From positions 5,020,501-5,084,500 of the forward strand of contig NC_069367.1 of the NCBI RefSeq assembly GCF_021730395.1: a stretch of 64,000 bases of DNA. Direction: 5' to 3'. This document shows, one piece after another, positions 23,312 to 35,654 of this stretch (its first letter is position 1; the number at the start of each line of letters is the position of its first letter). The stretch comes from Mercenaria mercenaria. Lineage: Eukaryota > Mollusca > Bivalvia > Venerida > Veneridae. The translations under genes and the position numbers were made by a program. The notes under the pieces are model-generated. The model did not search any database. It saw only the letters and a list, made by a program, of their open reading frames with translations, and was not told the DNA's origin.

Positions 23312-23730
23312 GTTTGAAACAACGACGAGCTACTGTGGAATCAAAAGCGGCTTTCTTTGCGACGGTCACACCGCATGACTTACTAGGTTTAGGTCAGAAT
23401 CAGAACATCGTCTTTGATAACGCAGTAACCAACATCGGCAATGCTTATCATACTACCCATGGCATATTCACAGCCCCTGTTGACGGCACGTATGTATTTT
23501 GTGCTACTGTTGCTGGACTTCACTCTGAGGATGATAAAGATTACTATGCACATTTTGACGTAAATGGTAGAATTCTCGCTAAATTCATCACACACCCTGC
23601 TGAGCAATCAACGCAAACGATTGTTGTTCAACTTCATGCGGGCGATGATGTATCTATCAAAAACGACCGAGCAGACGACCATATTCTTGGAGACAAATAC
23701 TGTTCATTTGCCGGATTCTTACTTTTTTAG
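23312..23730 (+). CDS. C1q copy 2, globular-head exon
   Basis: Follows TTGCATTTCAG and reads GLKQRRATVES, then a full C1q head to a TAG after GFLLF. Most residues match copy 1, but a block of seven (23518-23538, LHSEDDK) is entirely different from copy 1 (RQYAGQQ). Phase suits the conserved donor at 21693, but the frameshift before that donor puts it out of frame with the start. Confidence 0.75.
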
Positions 23731-23999
23731 AACTATGATTCCTCCATAAATGTTCTTGGAAAATAAAATGATATAACATTTAATGTTCTCTGTGTTATTT
23801 ATGTTTATTTATTTCACATTTTGTGGACAGCTAAAGACATAACATGTCGATCTTTGTACTTGCCGCTTATGTTATCGCCCAGTATTCAAATTAAAACATA
23901 TAGATAGGATGTTACGTGAGTGTCTTGACTTCATTAAATGAGTAAAGTGCGAAGCACTGTCCAACATTTAATCTTTTTTCATGTTGAACAAGTTTATTC

Positions 24000-25260
24000 A
24001 AAATAGAAAGGCAAAAATGCAATATTCTTTTCATCTCACATATAAGAATTTTTCATCGAAACATTTTTCTTTACCTCTTATAGACAAAGTCAATTCGACC
24101 AACGTCTTTTGTACCTAAAACGACGTCGTTATTATACTCGTACTAGTCTAATATCAAAAAGTATTGGCTTTATTTCACTCCCAAACACATCACCCAAATA
24201 TTAAAACTATTGTTTTTCCTTTCTCATTTGTAAGTCGATTTCAAAAATCATTTCACTCCCTTAATTTAAGAAGATATAATAATGGACAGAAAACGCAGTA
24301 TCTCAACTTCGTCTTTCAGCTTCATTTGCCTTCAGTTGTTGAAAACTTATTGCCCGAATATGATTTGAAAAATTAGATACAAAAGAGGGATTATTGTTCA
24401 AAACTTGTTACAGACAAAATAATAGTGTTCATTCTATGGACACAAGTTTCTTTATAAATTCCCATTTTTAGTTCCAATGTAATTTCCGGGACAACAAAAA
24501 TGCTGCCGAAAGGACAATGCGGCCGTCTGCCGAGAAAGACGTGAAAACATTTGAGGGATTGGTTGGCGGTTTGTTGTGTGTTATGGGCTAGAGCAGTGAC
24601 AGGTAGTGCTGAGGCGCAATGAGGAGGAAAACTGTAGAAAACAATGTAAACACGGGAGAATATCCATGGAGTTCGCAAAGTAAAAGGTGACAATTCTGGA
24701 GATATTTTAGAAACTTATCGGGCCTGCCTACTAGTATTTACGAAGAAGATGTTCAAAGTATACCATATCGCTACATAAAACTAGTCCGGCCGAATGGTGC
24801 TATGTTTTTGACGATTCAAGATGGCTTCATCAAGTTTGGTAGAAAGTCAACTTCAAGTCTTGGGAAAATATCTCTGAAATGTTTTTTTGGCAATTAGGCC
24901 AGTCGGTTCTGACGAAAGGACTTTCAAAGTTTCCTGTACTGTAAATACAAACAAAGAAAGTGACCATACCCTTTGGGGTCCATGTTTTTGACATGAAATT
25001 AACAGGTTTATGTGTATTGACAGTACTTTGCATAAGGTTTAAAATAGTACACACAGTATAAATGTGTACTACCACTAAAGAAACTGCCTGTTTCTTAAGA
25101 TTCAACTGTTGCTGCATTACATTTAATTATGAATGTAGTTCTACGAGTATATGCAAACTTAATTTTGAAGTAAATATCTAAAGATAAAATATTTTAGTGA
25201 AAGATGACCATTGGATATCTTTAAAATTGATACATGTTTGGTAAGCCATGCAAACTTTGT
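24000..25260. other. Non-coding part of C1q block 2
   Basis: Counterpart of 8640-8790 plus 10300-10860, without the 1.5-kb foldback/tandem-repeat insertion of copy 1. It represents the empty site. Open frames here have no paralogous support. Confidence 0.6.
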
Positions 25261-25412
25261 AGAATAGTCTTATAAAAATAATAAAAATATTACTAGAAAA
25301 GAACCTTAAGAAAGATTTTCAGTTGAACCTGTCCTAATGGTCACCTGTATCAAGCAGCCACTTGCATTATACAGTCAGTCAGTTGACTTTCGGGGTAGAC
25401 ATTATATTCAAA

Positions 25413-25998
25413 TTCCTACCTGTCGTAAGCAGCCACCTGTCGCAAGCAACCACCTGTCGTGAGCAACCACCTGTCATAAGCAACCACCTGTCGTAAGCAA
25501 CCACCTGTCGTAAGCAGCCACCTGTCGTATGCAGTCATCTGTCGTAAGAAGCCACCTGTCGTAAGCAACCACCTGTCGTAAGCAACCACCTGTCGTAAGC
25601 AGCCACCTGTCGTATGCAGTCATCTGTCGTAAGAAGCCACCTGTCGTAAGCAACCACCTGTCGTAAGCAACCACCTGTAGTGAGCAACCACCTGTCGTAA
25701 GCAGCCACCTGTCGTAAGCAACCACCTGTCGTGAGCAGCCACCTGTCGTGAGCAGCCACCTGTCGTAAGCAGCCACCTGGCGTAAGCAGCCACCTGTCGT
25801 AAGCAGCCACCTGTCGTAAGCAACCACCTGTCGTAAGCAGCCACCTGTCGTAAGCAACCACCAGTCGTGAGCAACCACCTGTCGTAAGCAGCCACCTGTC
25901 GTAAGCAACCACCTGTCGTGAGCAGCCACCTGTCGTAAGCAAACACCTGTCGTGAGCAGCCACCTGTCGTAAGCAGTCACCTGCCTTAAGCATCCACA
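25413..25998. repeat. 17-bp minisatellite, about 34 units
   Basis: Consensus CTGTCGTAAGCAGCCAC with variants (AAGCAACC, GTGAGC). Because 17 is not a multiple of 3, every minus-strand frame is open with a 17-residue cycle (QVAAYDRWLLTTGGCLR). These are not proteins. Copy 1 has only about 4 units. Confidence 0.95.
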
Positions 25999-26612
25999 TT
26001 AATCACTACTTTGGCTGGCCGCTTAACTCAGGTTTGACGGTATTGCCATATTAGAGTACTTATATTACAAGAACTAAAGCATATAAATCGAAGAGCATTC
26101 TTATAAAATACGTTCTGCTATAAATCAATTTGTCGTAATGTTAAATGTTATAATTATTGATAAAGTCGATCATATGACGGCATTCTCTGGGAGCCGATTT
26201 CGGTAATTTCGTTATAAATTGGTTCTAACAGGTCATTTATCATAACTTGAAGTTACTGTCTATGTAATAAAACGAATGTAACGTTTAATTATTACCCCCT
26301 AAACACTCGTAAAAATATTTTATCCTTGTGTTTTATTTACTCCATTAAAGGACAGTTTCTTTGATTGCTCAAAGCATCGAATACACAAATATTTTTCCAC
26401 CCAACAGACAATCAGTATAATGTTAAAGCCATGATTCATGGTTCTATTTGTTTGAAGAAAGACAAGCATTGTATATTTTGCGATAAACAACGGTTGACGT
26501 GCAGACTGATAAGGGAACATTATGATGTCAATTATGACGTCAAAACGCTGCATGACGCCCGGTTAACTATTCATAATATCCATTCTTTGCCTTCTATAAA
26601 ATACATATGTTA

Positions 26613-27171
26613 GAGATAGACCCTAAAATTTTCATTGATAGAAATACATTACATAAAGTCTAGAAATTGTTTTCCAAGTCCTTGAAATTAACAAAAATGA
26701 TTTCACAAATGTGCAATGTATGATAGTTTTGCTAATATCAATAACAGAAATTTTAATATTTAATTCAAAGTTGTGATCCGCAAAGAATGTCAACTCTTGC
26801 CTTGGGCTAGTACTTTAAAGCAGAGATATCTATTAGTTTACTTCCCTTGCAATGACACAATAGAGTGGAAAACAAAAACGGTTTAAGACACAATATCATA
26901 CTTTTTTTAACAACAAAATCATTCAGGATTTATTCATATGTGTTTGATTTACCCCTCAAAGACTGGTTCCTATGATTTTGTCAACTTACTTATGGTAAAA
27001 AATTAACTTTTAACAAGCCGATAATAAAATGAAATACCAGTAAGTATTTTATAGTGCAGATAATACAGTTTTGCTTTTATCAAAATGTCACAATAGAAGC
27101 ACTTTTGTAATACAGAACACCTGGCAGGATTAGTAAAGGTGCAATTATATTGATCTCTTTTTCCTATGCCT
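26613..27171. mobile_element. 559-bp insertion private to copy 2
   Basis: Flanked by a direct repeat ACATATGTTA (26603-26612 and 27172-27181). At the matching point in copy 1 (about 12720) the sequence runs straight from TGAAATACATGTTA into CATGAAACG. No inverted ends and no coding capacity seen. The family is unknown. Confidence 0.6.
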
Positions 27172-27210
27172 ACATATGTTACTTTAACATGAAACGTTGA
27201 AATTAATAGC

Positions 27211-27360
27211 AGCTGATCGCGCTTAGCTCAATAGGGATCGAGAGTGCAGCTCTACGGATCGCGGGGTAATGAGTTCAAGCCACACTGACGGAGCGTATCT
27301 TCTCTGTGACGGTTTGTGTGTGAAATTATTCGTCCAACATCACTGATTCATTTAGGATCT
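27211..27360 (+). mobile_element. tRNA-derived SINE fragment, type A (copy 2 counterpart)
   Basis: CGCGCTTAGCTCAATAGGG, CTCTACGGATCGCGGGG and CTCTGTGACGGTTTGTG. Same truncation point and following C/T-rich tract as 12750-12880. Confidence 0.7.
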
Positions 27361-27560
27361 GTATTTCTAGACTCTCACTCCACTCCCACCTCGCTAACTT
27401 CCCCATTATTCCTCTTTCACTCAACTTACTCCCACTCCAACCATCCTCTCTCCCTCCATCACCTCTTTCACTCCATCCCCACTCTCGCATTTCTTTTTCC
27501 AAATCTCTCTCTCACACACACACACCTCCATTAACACTCCACACAACACCTGTCTCCTAT
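27360..27560. repeat. C/T-rich tract with a short CA run
   Basis: Counterpart of 12880-13180. It includes about seven CA dinucleotides near 27510. Confidence 0.8.
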
Positions 27561-28267
27561 TGATAAAAGGACGGACTTAAAGTAAAAAAAAAATGTGACC
27601 GTGCGACCACATACACGCGTCACTGACACGTCCCTTCTCGAACGAAAAAAAGGGGACGAAAAATTTGTCAACCTACCTGTACTTTTTTATAAGTACAGGT
27701 CATCGGCCAACATTGTTTTAGACCAGATATCTTCCAAGGGTTTATATATCACAGCTTTTATTACTGTTCGACAGGCAGAGTCGTCAATTTGTTTTAAGTT
27801 TAGACATTTAAAAACAAAATTGTTTATATTATATGTTAGCAAATATAATTCTGCCTAATATTTTTTTGCATTTTAAACAGGTTCTTTTAGACTTTTTAGT
27901 AATTCAAATATCATAGAAACGTTTTGAAAACGTTATCCAATGCGCTGTTAAAAGGCAGATTTCGTTGTATATGTTGAATGACTTTGTGTGTAATATTTGC
28001 TTGAGGGTACATGGCGGTTGACTAGAATAAGACATACGTTTCAAAGCGTGTCGATTGATAATTATTTATTTGCTCTTAGACTAAAAGTTTGGTCATTCAT
28101 ATTTCAACAGTTACAAAACCTTTATCATGTTTGGTTAAATCCAAAATAAAACGGTTTGGATTGATATCTTATCCCATACATTTATAAATGAAATTCATCT
28201 TCAAACACATTACAAATATAACATTCGTATTAATCTACTCTTTATTTAATTTGGGTGATGAAACTTG

Positions 28268-28325
28268 CATTTAATTAATTGATTAATTAGTTAATTAATA
28301 AATTAATAATTAATTAAATAAATGA
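28268..28325. repeat. TTAA/TTAAT low-complexity tract
   Basis: Alternating TTAATTAATTGATTAATTAG-type sequence, AT only apart from rare G. Confidence 0.8.
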
Positions 28326-29419
28326 ACGAACAGTAACAGTGATATAATGAAATATAAAAAAACAACACTTATTTAGAATTACATATTAATTATGAAATGA
28401 TGTAAAATACAGCATGCCAGTTTCTTAATAATATTTGCATATTTTGACGTCTATGTTTTAAAGCACGTTTTAATATCCTTTGAATATGAAAATCATATAA
28501 TAAACAGCATATTGAATTACGATTGTGAAAAGTTTCGTTGAAATATACATTGTAGAAAAAAATGAAAAATTTATTTTCGAAAAAAAAATGTCGCTTGAGG
28601 TATAGATTGCTCAAATCAGTCCAGTAAAATATCAAGAACACGACGCTATCCTTTTTATTTGCCACAATGTCTTAGCATATTCTGTTTTAAAAAATGAGTT
28701 TAATAAAGATGTTTTTAGCACTGGTTTCTCGAACTAATGAAAACTTTGATATGTTTTTTCCACAGTGTAGTAAGAAAGGAATTTGACAGAAAAAAAGTTT
28801 CACCCATGTTTGTCCTCTTCTTGAAAAACAGTGCATAAATTATTATCATAATTTTGATCATGTGAATATCAAAAAGGTCAAGAAATTAGATTTCTCTGAG
28901 TCTATTCCTACTAGTTATATGAAAAGCAAATACTGAAAGCAAATACTGAATAGATGAGTTGAACATTAATTTTCATAGAAGAAGGGGAAAACAAAATTTC
29001 ATGGAGCAAATTTGATTGTTAATCATGGATATATTAACATTCTAATATTTTACACTTAGCTAGCAATAGTATACACTTATTAGCGGTCAATAGTCAAAAT
29101 TATAGGTTATTGACCGAAGAAAACATTCAAGTGTTTTATTTATTGTGTCATCAATACCAAATTTTAAGTTTCGTTTTCTCTCAATTTTTAACTTAAGTTC
29201 TGAAAATCTGAACTGAACATCGGCGATTAATACATTATGTATACACTTTGTACTTTATAGCTTCTGTTGCCATTTAAGCTACCTGATTTTTATTCTAAAT
29301 TGTATAACTCCATTAATTAATTTCATCATATATTCCTAAACGAATGAACAGCTTGTAACTAAAACATATCAAAATAACACACAGAACTAACGGATTTGTC
29401 GGCTACTACAAAAAAAACG

Positions 29420-30620
29420 TATAGGCCATTAATTACTGGAACTGGCCATGGAACCAGTATAGACCATTGATCACTGGAACTACCCATGGAACTAGTATAG
29501 ACCATTGATCACAGGATCTGGCCATGGAACCAAAATAGACTATTGATCACAGGATCTGGCCATGGAACCAAAATAAGCCATTGATCACTGGAACTGCCCA
29601 TGGAATCAGAATAGGCCAATGATCACTGGAACTGCCCATTGAACCAGTATAGTATAGTATAGGCCATCGATCACTGGAACTGTCCATGGAACCAGTATAG
29701 GCCATTGCTCACTGGAACTGCCCATTGAACCAGTATAGGCCATTGATCACTGAAACTGCCCACGGAACTAGTATAGGTCATTGATCACTGGAACTGCCCA
29801 AAGAACCAGTATAGGCCATTGATTACTGGAACTGCTCATGGTACCAGTATAGGCCATTGATTACTGAAACTGGCCATGGAGCCGGTATAGGACATTTATC
29901 ACTGGAACTGTCCATGGAACCAGTATAGGCCATTGATCACTGGAACTGGTCATGGAACCAGTATAGGCCATAGATCATCGGAACTGGCCATGGAACCAGA
30001 ATAGGCCACTGATCACTAGAACTGCCCATGGAACCAGTATAGGCCATGGATCACTGGAACTGCCCAAGGAATCAGAATAGGCAAATGATCACTGGAACTG
30101 CCCATTGAACCAGTATAGTATAGTATAGGCCATTGATCACTGGAACTGTCCATGGAACCAGTATAGGCCATTGCTCACTGGAACTGCCCATTGAACCAGT
30201 ATAGGCCATTGATCACTGAAACTGTCCATGGAACTAGTATAGGTCATTGATCACTGGAACTGCCCAAAGAACCAGTATAGGCCATTGATTACTGGAACTG
30301 CTCATGGAACCAGTATAGGCCATTGATTACAGAAACTGGCCATGGAGCCAGTATAGGCCATTGATCACTGGAACTGGCCATGGAACCAGTATAGGCCATT
30401 GATCACTGGAACTGGCCATGGAACCAGTATAGGCCATTGATCACTGGAACTGGCCATGGAACCAGTATAGGCCATTGATCACTGGAACAGGCCATGGAAC
30501 TAGTATAGACCACTGATTACTGGGACTGGCCATGGAACCAGTATAGGCCATTGATCACTGTAGCTGACCAGTATGGGCTAATCACTGAAACTGGACAATT
30601 AATCACAGAAATGGAACCAG
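29420..30620. repeat. 38-bp satellite, long array (about 31 units) with a 12-mer higher-order repeat
   Basis: Monomers of 38 bp as at 15396-15830. Two blocks starting at 29641 and 30107 are near identical for more than 200 bases, including a double TAGTA insertion and the same order of variant monomers. Their spacing of 466 equals 12 monomers plus 10 bases. Confidence 0.93.
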
Positions 30621-31219
30621 TGTATGCCATTAACCACCATCATTTAAATGTAATGAAGATCATAAACTACACTTTATTATTTATGTATTTTTGAGAAGTA
30701 TAGGCCTTACAAAAGTACAAGTATTTAAACTCTTAAAGCTACTCGCCGACAGTTTGGGCGAAATTTTTCAACATGTTCATTTCGATCAAGTTCGGTATAA
30801 AATGCATATGGGTGAAAGTAAAAGTTAGATATTGGTAAAAATGCAGGAAGAATGTAAATTTTCTGCATTATTTCAGCCTTTTGAACAGTATACGTTTTTT
30901 TGGTTCTTTATAAGGATATCTTGAAAAAATCTCTTTAAGCCAGTAAGTTTGTACCACCAGTCACTTTCATGATACTCACTTTCTATGGATTAAACGTTCT
31001 ATAAATCAAACATACAACGTATTTTTTCTTTAAGCAGCAACAAAGAGATAAATACAAAAATATCAGACACATCTAGAGGTCATCAAGCGTACACCAATAA
31101 AAACAATTTTATGAATTATACACTGTTGGCACTGACCATACAATTAAAGGCCTTAGCTATAAGGAAATTGAAATATGATTAATGAATTCCCATGTATAAC
31201 ACGCTATACGGCGCGTGTT

Positions 31220-32300
31220 TGATCATTAGCAACTTCGCGTAGAAATGATCAATGAAAGAAAATCTGATGATGTTTAACAAGACGTACAGAACACTGAAAA
31301 TATTCGTTCAGTCATTTAAGGCGATTTTTAATATTTGTGTTTCTCATTTTAAAATAGTAGACGGCAAATTACGAATTCTTTGTGTTTTTTCACGGAACGT
31401 CATATGCGTGTTCGGCTACAATTACGTCCAAAGAATGCCGAATTGCATTACGAGACTACGTAATCATACGGAAATTGTCGAGTATCGTTACGGAAGTGAA
31501 ATATTACGTATGATGTTAAAAACTCAATGTGTGCAAATGCTATCGGGTGGAAATTGTAAGAGAGGGACCATATTGAAAAGCTGAAAAAAAGCGTTCGTAA
31601 AATACATATACATTTCTAGTCATTTAGTTTGTTTTTGAACTTTTATATACATGTATAAAAATGTTGCTGTTGATAAAAACATTTTATCTTGTAAACGCCG
31701 TCTTTTGTGAAAAGTATTACTATGTTTTTCTGCCTGGTGTGAAGGTTTCAAAAACTAATCGGGACGATAAATATAGATTCAATAGTCTAGCAAAGAATTC
31801 CCAAAATTTGAAGTGAAGTAATAACGGCTCATTTGAAGTGTGCTAAGTCGAAAACTTATACAATTTGTCAGAAAGCAATCCTAGTTTGAACATGAACACG
31901 ACTTATTTCCAAATTTTGCTGCATTATTTGTCCAATAAAACCGTCAACGTCTCTTCATCCTGCGTTCATCTTATTGCGTAATATGTTCTAGCGTGTTATA
32001 TATATAGCAAACGTGAAAATAAGACAGAACAAACAATAAAAAGCAATAAGACACAAAAAGCGGATTGATCTATTCGCTTAATTTCAAGTCTTTGTAAATT
32101 CAATTTTAGTTAAACGACTGGAACAGTGTGGTATTTAAATGGTCTAAGAATGGCTGCGTACTATGCTCTAAACGGTCATATGCATGTCTAAGAAACGTTA
32201 CAATTGATGTTTTAAGTAGCTACTAAACTCTTTCTTGCAAGTACTAACAATAAAATCTACAGAAACATTCTTTGGGAGCGTAGAACGCAACCAAAATAGG
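31220..32300. other. No gene seen
   Basis: Partly linker sequence. The longest open frame (31252-31584, 110 codons) has no recognised motif and no paralogous support. Confidence 0.4.
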
Positions 32301-32307
32301 AACAGAC

Positions 32308-33932
32308 ACCTTATACAGTATGACCTACCACAGCATTCCTTATACGTTATGCCCTACCACAGCATTCCTTATACGTTATGCCCTACCACAGCATTCCTTA
32401 TACGTTATGCCCTACCACAGCATTCCTTATACGGTATACCCTACCACAGCACTCCTTATACGGTATGGCCTACCACAGCACAGCAAAAATAGCAGACAAG
32501 TCCTTATATTTTATGTTTTACCACAGCACTCCTGATACTGTATGCCCTACCTATGCACTCCTTGTACACCCTATCACAGCACTCGCGCGGTATGCATTTC
32601 ACACAGTATGCCTCAACCACATCATTCTTTATACGGTATGACCTACCACAGCACTCCTTATACGGTATGCCCTACCACAGCATTCCTTATACAGCATGCC
32701 CTACCACATCACTCCTTATACGGTATGCCCTACCACATCACTCCTTATACGGTATGCCCTACCACATCACTCCTTATACGGTATGCCCTACCACAACACT
32801 CCTTATACGGTATGCCCTACCACAACACTCCTTATACGGCATGCCCTACTACAGCACTCCTTATACGGCATGCCCTACCACATCACTCCTTATACGGTAT
32901 GCCCTACCACAACACTCCTTATACGGTATGCCCTACCACAACACTCCTTATACAGCATGCCCTACTACAGCACTCCTTATACGGTATGCCCTACCACATC
33001 ACTCCTTATACGGTATGCCCTACCACAACACTCCTTATACGGCATGCCCTACTACAGCACTTCTTATACGGTATGCCCTACCACATCACTCCTTATACGG
33101 TATGCCCTACCACATCACTCCTTATACGGTATGCCCTACCACAGCACTCCTTATACGGTATGACCTACCACAGCACTCCTTATACGGTATGCCCTACCAC
33201 AGCACTCCTTATACAACATGCCCTACCACAGCACTCCTTATACGGTATGCCCTACCACACTACTATTTATGCCCTACCTCAGCACTCCTTATACGGTATG
33301 CCCTACCACAACACTCCTTATACGGTATGCCCTACCACATCACTCATTATACGGTATGCCCTACCACAGCACTCTGTATACGACATGTCCTACCACACCA
33401 CTACTTATGCCCTACCTCAGCACTCCTTATACGGTATGCCCTACCACAGCACTCCTGTATACGGTATGCCCTACCACAGCACTCCTTATACGGTATGCCC
33501 TACCACAGCACTCCTTATACGGTATGCCCTACCACAGCACTCCTTATACGGTATGCCCTACCACAGCACTCCTTATACGGTATGCCCTACCACAGCACTC
33601 CTTATACAACATGCCCTACCACAGCACTCCTTATACGGTATGCCCTACCACACTACTATTTATGCCCTACCTCAGCACTCCTTATACGGTATGCCCTACC
33701 ACAGCACTCATTATACGGTATGCCCTACCACATCACTCATTATACGGTATGCCCTACCACAGCACTCCTTATATGGTATGCCCTACCGCAGCACTCCTTA
33801 TACGGTATGCCCTACCACAGCACTCCTTATACGGTTTGCCCTACTACAACACTCCTTATGCCCTACCACAGCACTCCTTATACGGTATGCCCTACCACAG
33901 CACTCATTATGTGGTATGCCCTACCGCAGCAC
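32308..33932. repeat. 29-bp satellite, about 55 units
   Basis: Monomer of 29 bp: CACTCCTTATACGGTATGCC followed by CTACCACAG. Since 29 is not a multiple of 3, all three plus-strand frames stay open, giving false proteins of up to 482 codons rich in Tyr/Pro/His/Ser/Thr. A larger repeated block of 393 bp starts at 33213 and 33606. Confidence 0.95.
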
Positions 33933-34528
33933 TAGTTTGGACAATTTTCCCAAAAACGATAACTGTGCTTTTGATAATCTACCATTTTAAATTGAAACAA
34001 TTAACATCAAAGTACTTATAAAAATCTTCACATACAAACTGAACACAAAATGCCAATGTGCTTTTGATAATCTACCACATACAATGATTGTAAATGCGTT
34101 AAAGAGGCGAATAAGAAAATGTCTGATCAACTCAGTGCAAGACATGTGCAAGCTTATAAACAACAAATTCAATCAGAAAAGATCCCGCGAAATAGTGTCG
34201 CTTCAGTGAGTGCTTGTCTCTATTAATTATCGTCTGATCTATGAGATCAATAGCACGTTCTTCGCGTGAGGAAAATGCTAATAAACATTGATAAATGTTG
34301 CAACCGTAGTGTCCAAAATTTGTTTCTGGCGTGCTGTTAACTAATTACGTCTGTCATTTCATTATTCTAAGCGTAAATGCATTTCCTGAAATGATATATA
34401 CCTTGTATATGTTCTTCACAATAGACTGAAATCTTTTACGATCAAAACACTGGTTATTGAAGAGCGAGAGAATAAAAGCACTGAAACAAAGTACGGAACA
34501 AGTTTAAAAACAGCTGTGATGAACGTTT

Positions 34529-34709
34529 TTAGCCTATTCTGCCTTTGCGACCAGTGCAGACCAAGATCCGTGCAGGCTGATCATGGTCTTGCACTGTTCG
34601 CTATTCGATGAGTAAATTTTCAATGATTACCCCTTCGAATAATAAATGGTACTGCACAAATTGAATGATAGACCAGTTGATATTAGAAATATAGCAGGGT
34701 AAAGGTTAA
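34529..34709. mobile_element. Inverted-repeat element, family F2, partly deleted
   Basis: Same flanks as 18702-18927 (GAACGTTTTT before it), so it was inherited through the duplication. Its palindromic core has lost about 10 bases. Ends AGCAGGGTAAAGGTTA. Confidence 0.7.
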
Positions 34710-34748
34710 ATCCCTAAGAGGATTCTTTTAAAGCACAAAGCACAATCA

Positions 34749-34940
34749 AGGGGCCTTTGTGGCCAATTTGTTACGATCGCTGACTTTAAGTCACTTGCCC
34801 CTCACCGATGTAGGTTCGAGCCTCACTCGGGGCGTTGGATTCTTCAAGCGAGGAAACCATCTAGCTGGCACGATCAAAGCTGAAAAGTTGCCATATGACC
34901 TATAATTGTGTCGGTGCGACGTTAAACCTAACAAAACAAA
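34749..34940 (+). mobile_element. tRNA-derived SINE, type C
   Basis: GGGGCCTTTGTGGCC head, CTTGCCCCTCACCGATG, B box TAGGTTCGAGCCTCACTC, GGCGTTGGATTCTTCAAGCG, GTTGCCATATGACC and the tail GTGCGACGTTAAACC with AACAAAACAAA. Middle part deleted. Confidence 0.8.
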
Positions 34941-35654
34941 CTAGTAAAAGAAAAGCAGAGTTGGTTTGATTGAGTCTATTGACGACAGGAAATGTCGCAC
35001 GAAGTTGGTGAAATACCTGTGACATAGGTATATGTTTGTAACCATCTATATTTCTTAGGTGTTTTGATCTACCTTACGTATTATATTGCGTCACGAGTGA
35101 ATATTACAGTTCCTTCCAATTATACAGAGGAATAACATTTAATAGACACAATTTTGTTATTGTTGGTCAATTGGGAATGAAAAAGTCCAATACAAATGGG
35201 GAATCAAATTGACTTGGGGTTAAAAGACAGGACACATTACGTCGAAGAAAATATATCATTTTATTTTTGTTTTATTTACATAACACAAATTGCACGACTT
35301 TACTGTCGTCTATCAAGGAAACACGCAGGTTTTCTCAGAGTAAATAAAACTGGGGAATAAAGCAATTTATGGCTTGTGAGTTATGATGATTAAATGCAAC
35401 TTTCGTCATTGCACACTGTAATAACAAATGGCCTGCTAAAATCAATTTGTAACAAAATAATCGAAATTGGCGCCAAGGGATTCTTTCATTTGGCTCAAAT
35501 GAAAAGATGTAGATTAACAAAGCTGATAATTCTTAATACAGCGAATAAAACTGAAAGAGTACATACGTTTTATTTCCTCTATTTTATTTAAGTGTGCGTT
35601 TATATTTATACGAGAGCACCAGGCAGTGTGTGCAGTCGAATAAAGCTGAAATCA

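Larger units (their letters stand above)
21296..23730 (+). pseudogene. C1q-domain gene, copy 2: probably disabled by a frameshift
   Basis: Paralogue of the gene at 7002-8408. Exon 1 (21296-21693) encodes MRLSKFLICYIIGL, a signal peptide and the same coiled coil. Exon 2 (23312-23730) encodes a complete C1q head ending GFLLF. Compared with copy 1, exon 1 has one extra G near 21668 (GAGCCGGAAAC against GAGCCGAAAC). This gives a TAA at 21683-21685, eight bases before the conserved donor TTAG/GTAAT, so the ordinary transcript would make only a secreted coiled coil of about 129 residues. The head exon is still fully open, so the damage is recent, is bypassed by other splicing, or is an assembly error. 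The intron has grown to about 1.6 kb, partly through a SINE. The putative TATA stretch seen before copy 1 is missing. Confidence 0.8.
20210..30650. repeat. C1q block of the segmental duplication, copy 2
   Basis: Second copy of the C1q block. It lacks the 1.5-kb insertion present at 8790-10290 and the roughly 1-kb segment at 10890-11925 of copy 1. It gains a SINE in the C1q intron, a long 17-bp array, a 559-bp insertion, and a threefold longer 38-bp satellite. Confidence 0.85.
30650..35510. repeat. Linker block of the segmental duplication, copy 3
   Basis: Matches linker 1 at 31030-31220 and 35330-35500, and linker 2 at 34205-34709. The 29-bp satellite at 32310-33932 is private to this copy within the window. 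Homology to the unit stops near 35500, and no third C1q gene follows. Confidence 0.7.

Noticed and set aside
24391-24693. 100-codon minus-strand frame
   Set aside because: Not open in copy 1, where it is also interrupted by the 1.5-kb insertion.
25474-25999. Minus-strand open frames of 108-168 codons with WLLTTGGC repeats
   Set aside because: 17-bp minisatellite read in all three frames; absent from copy 1, where only about four units exist.
25413-33932. CRISPR array
   Set aside because: Repeats are directly adjacent without spacers of constant length, in a eukaryotic context.
32235-34021. Open frames of 71-482 codons (Tyr/His/Pro/Ser/Thr-rich)
   Set aside because: All three frames of the same strand are open because the 29-bp satellite monomer has no stop in any frame. 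No start context, splice sites or domain.
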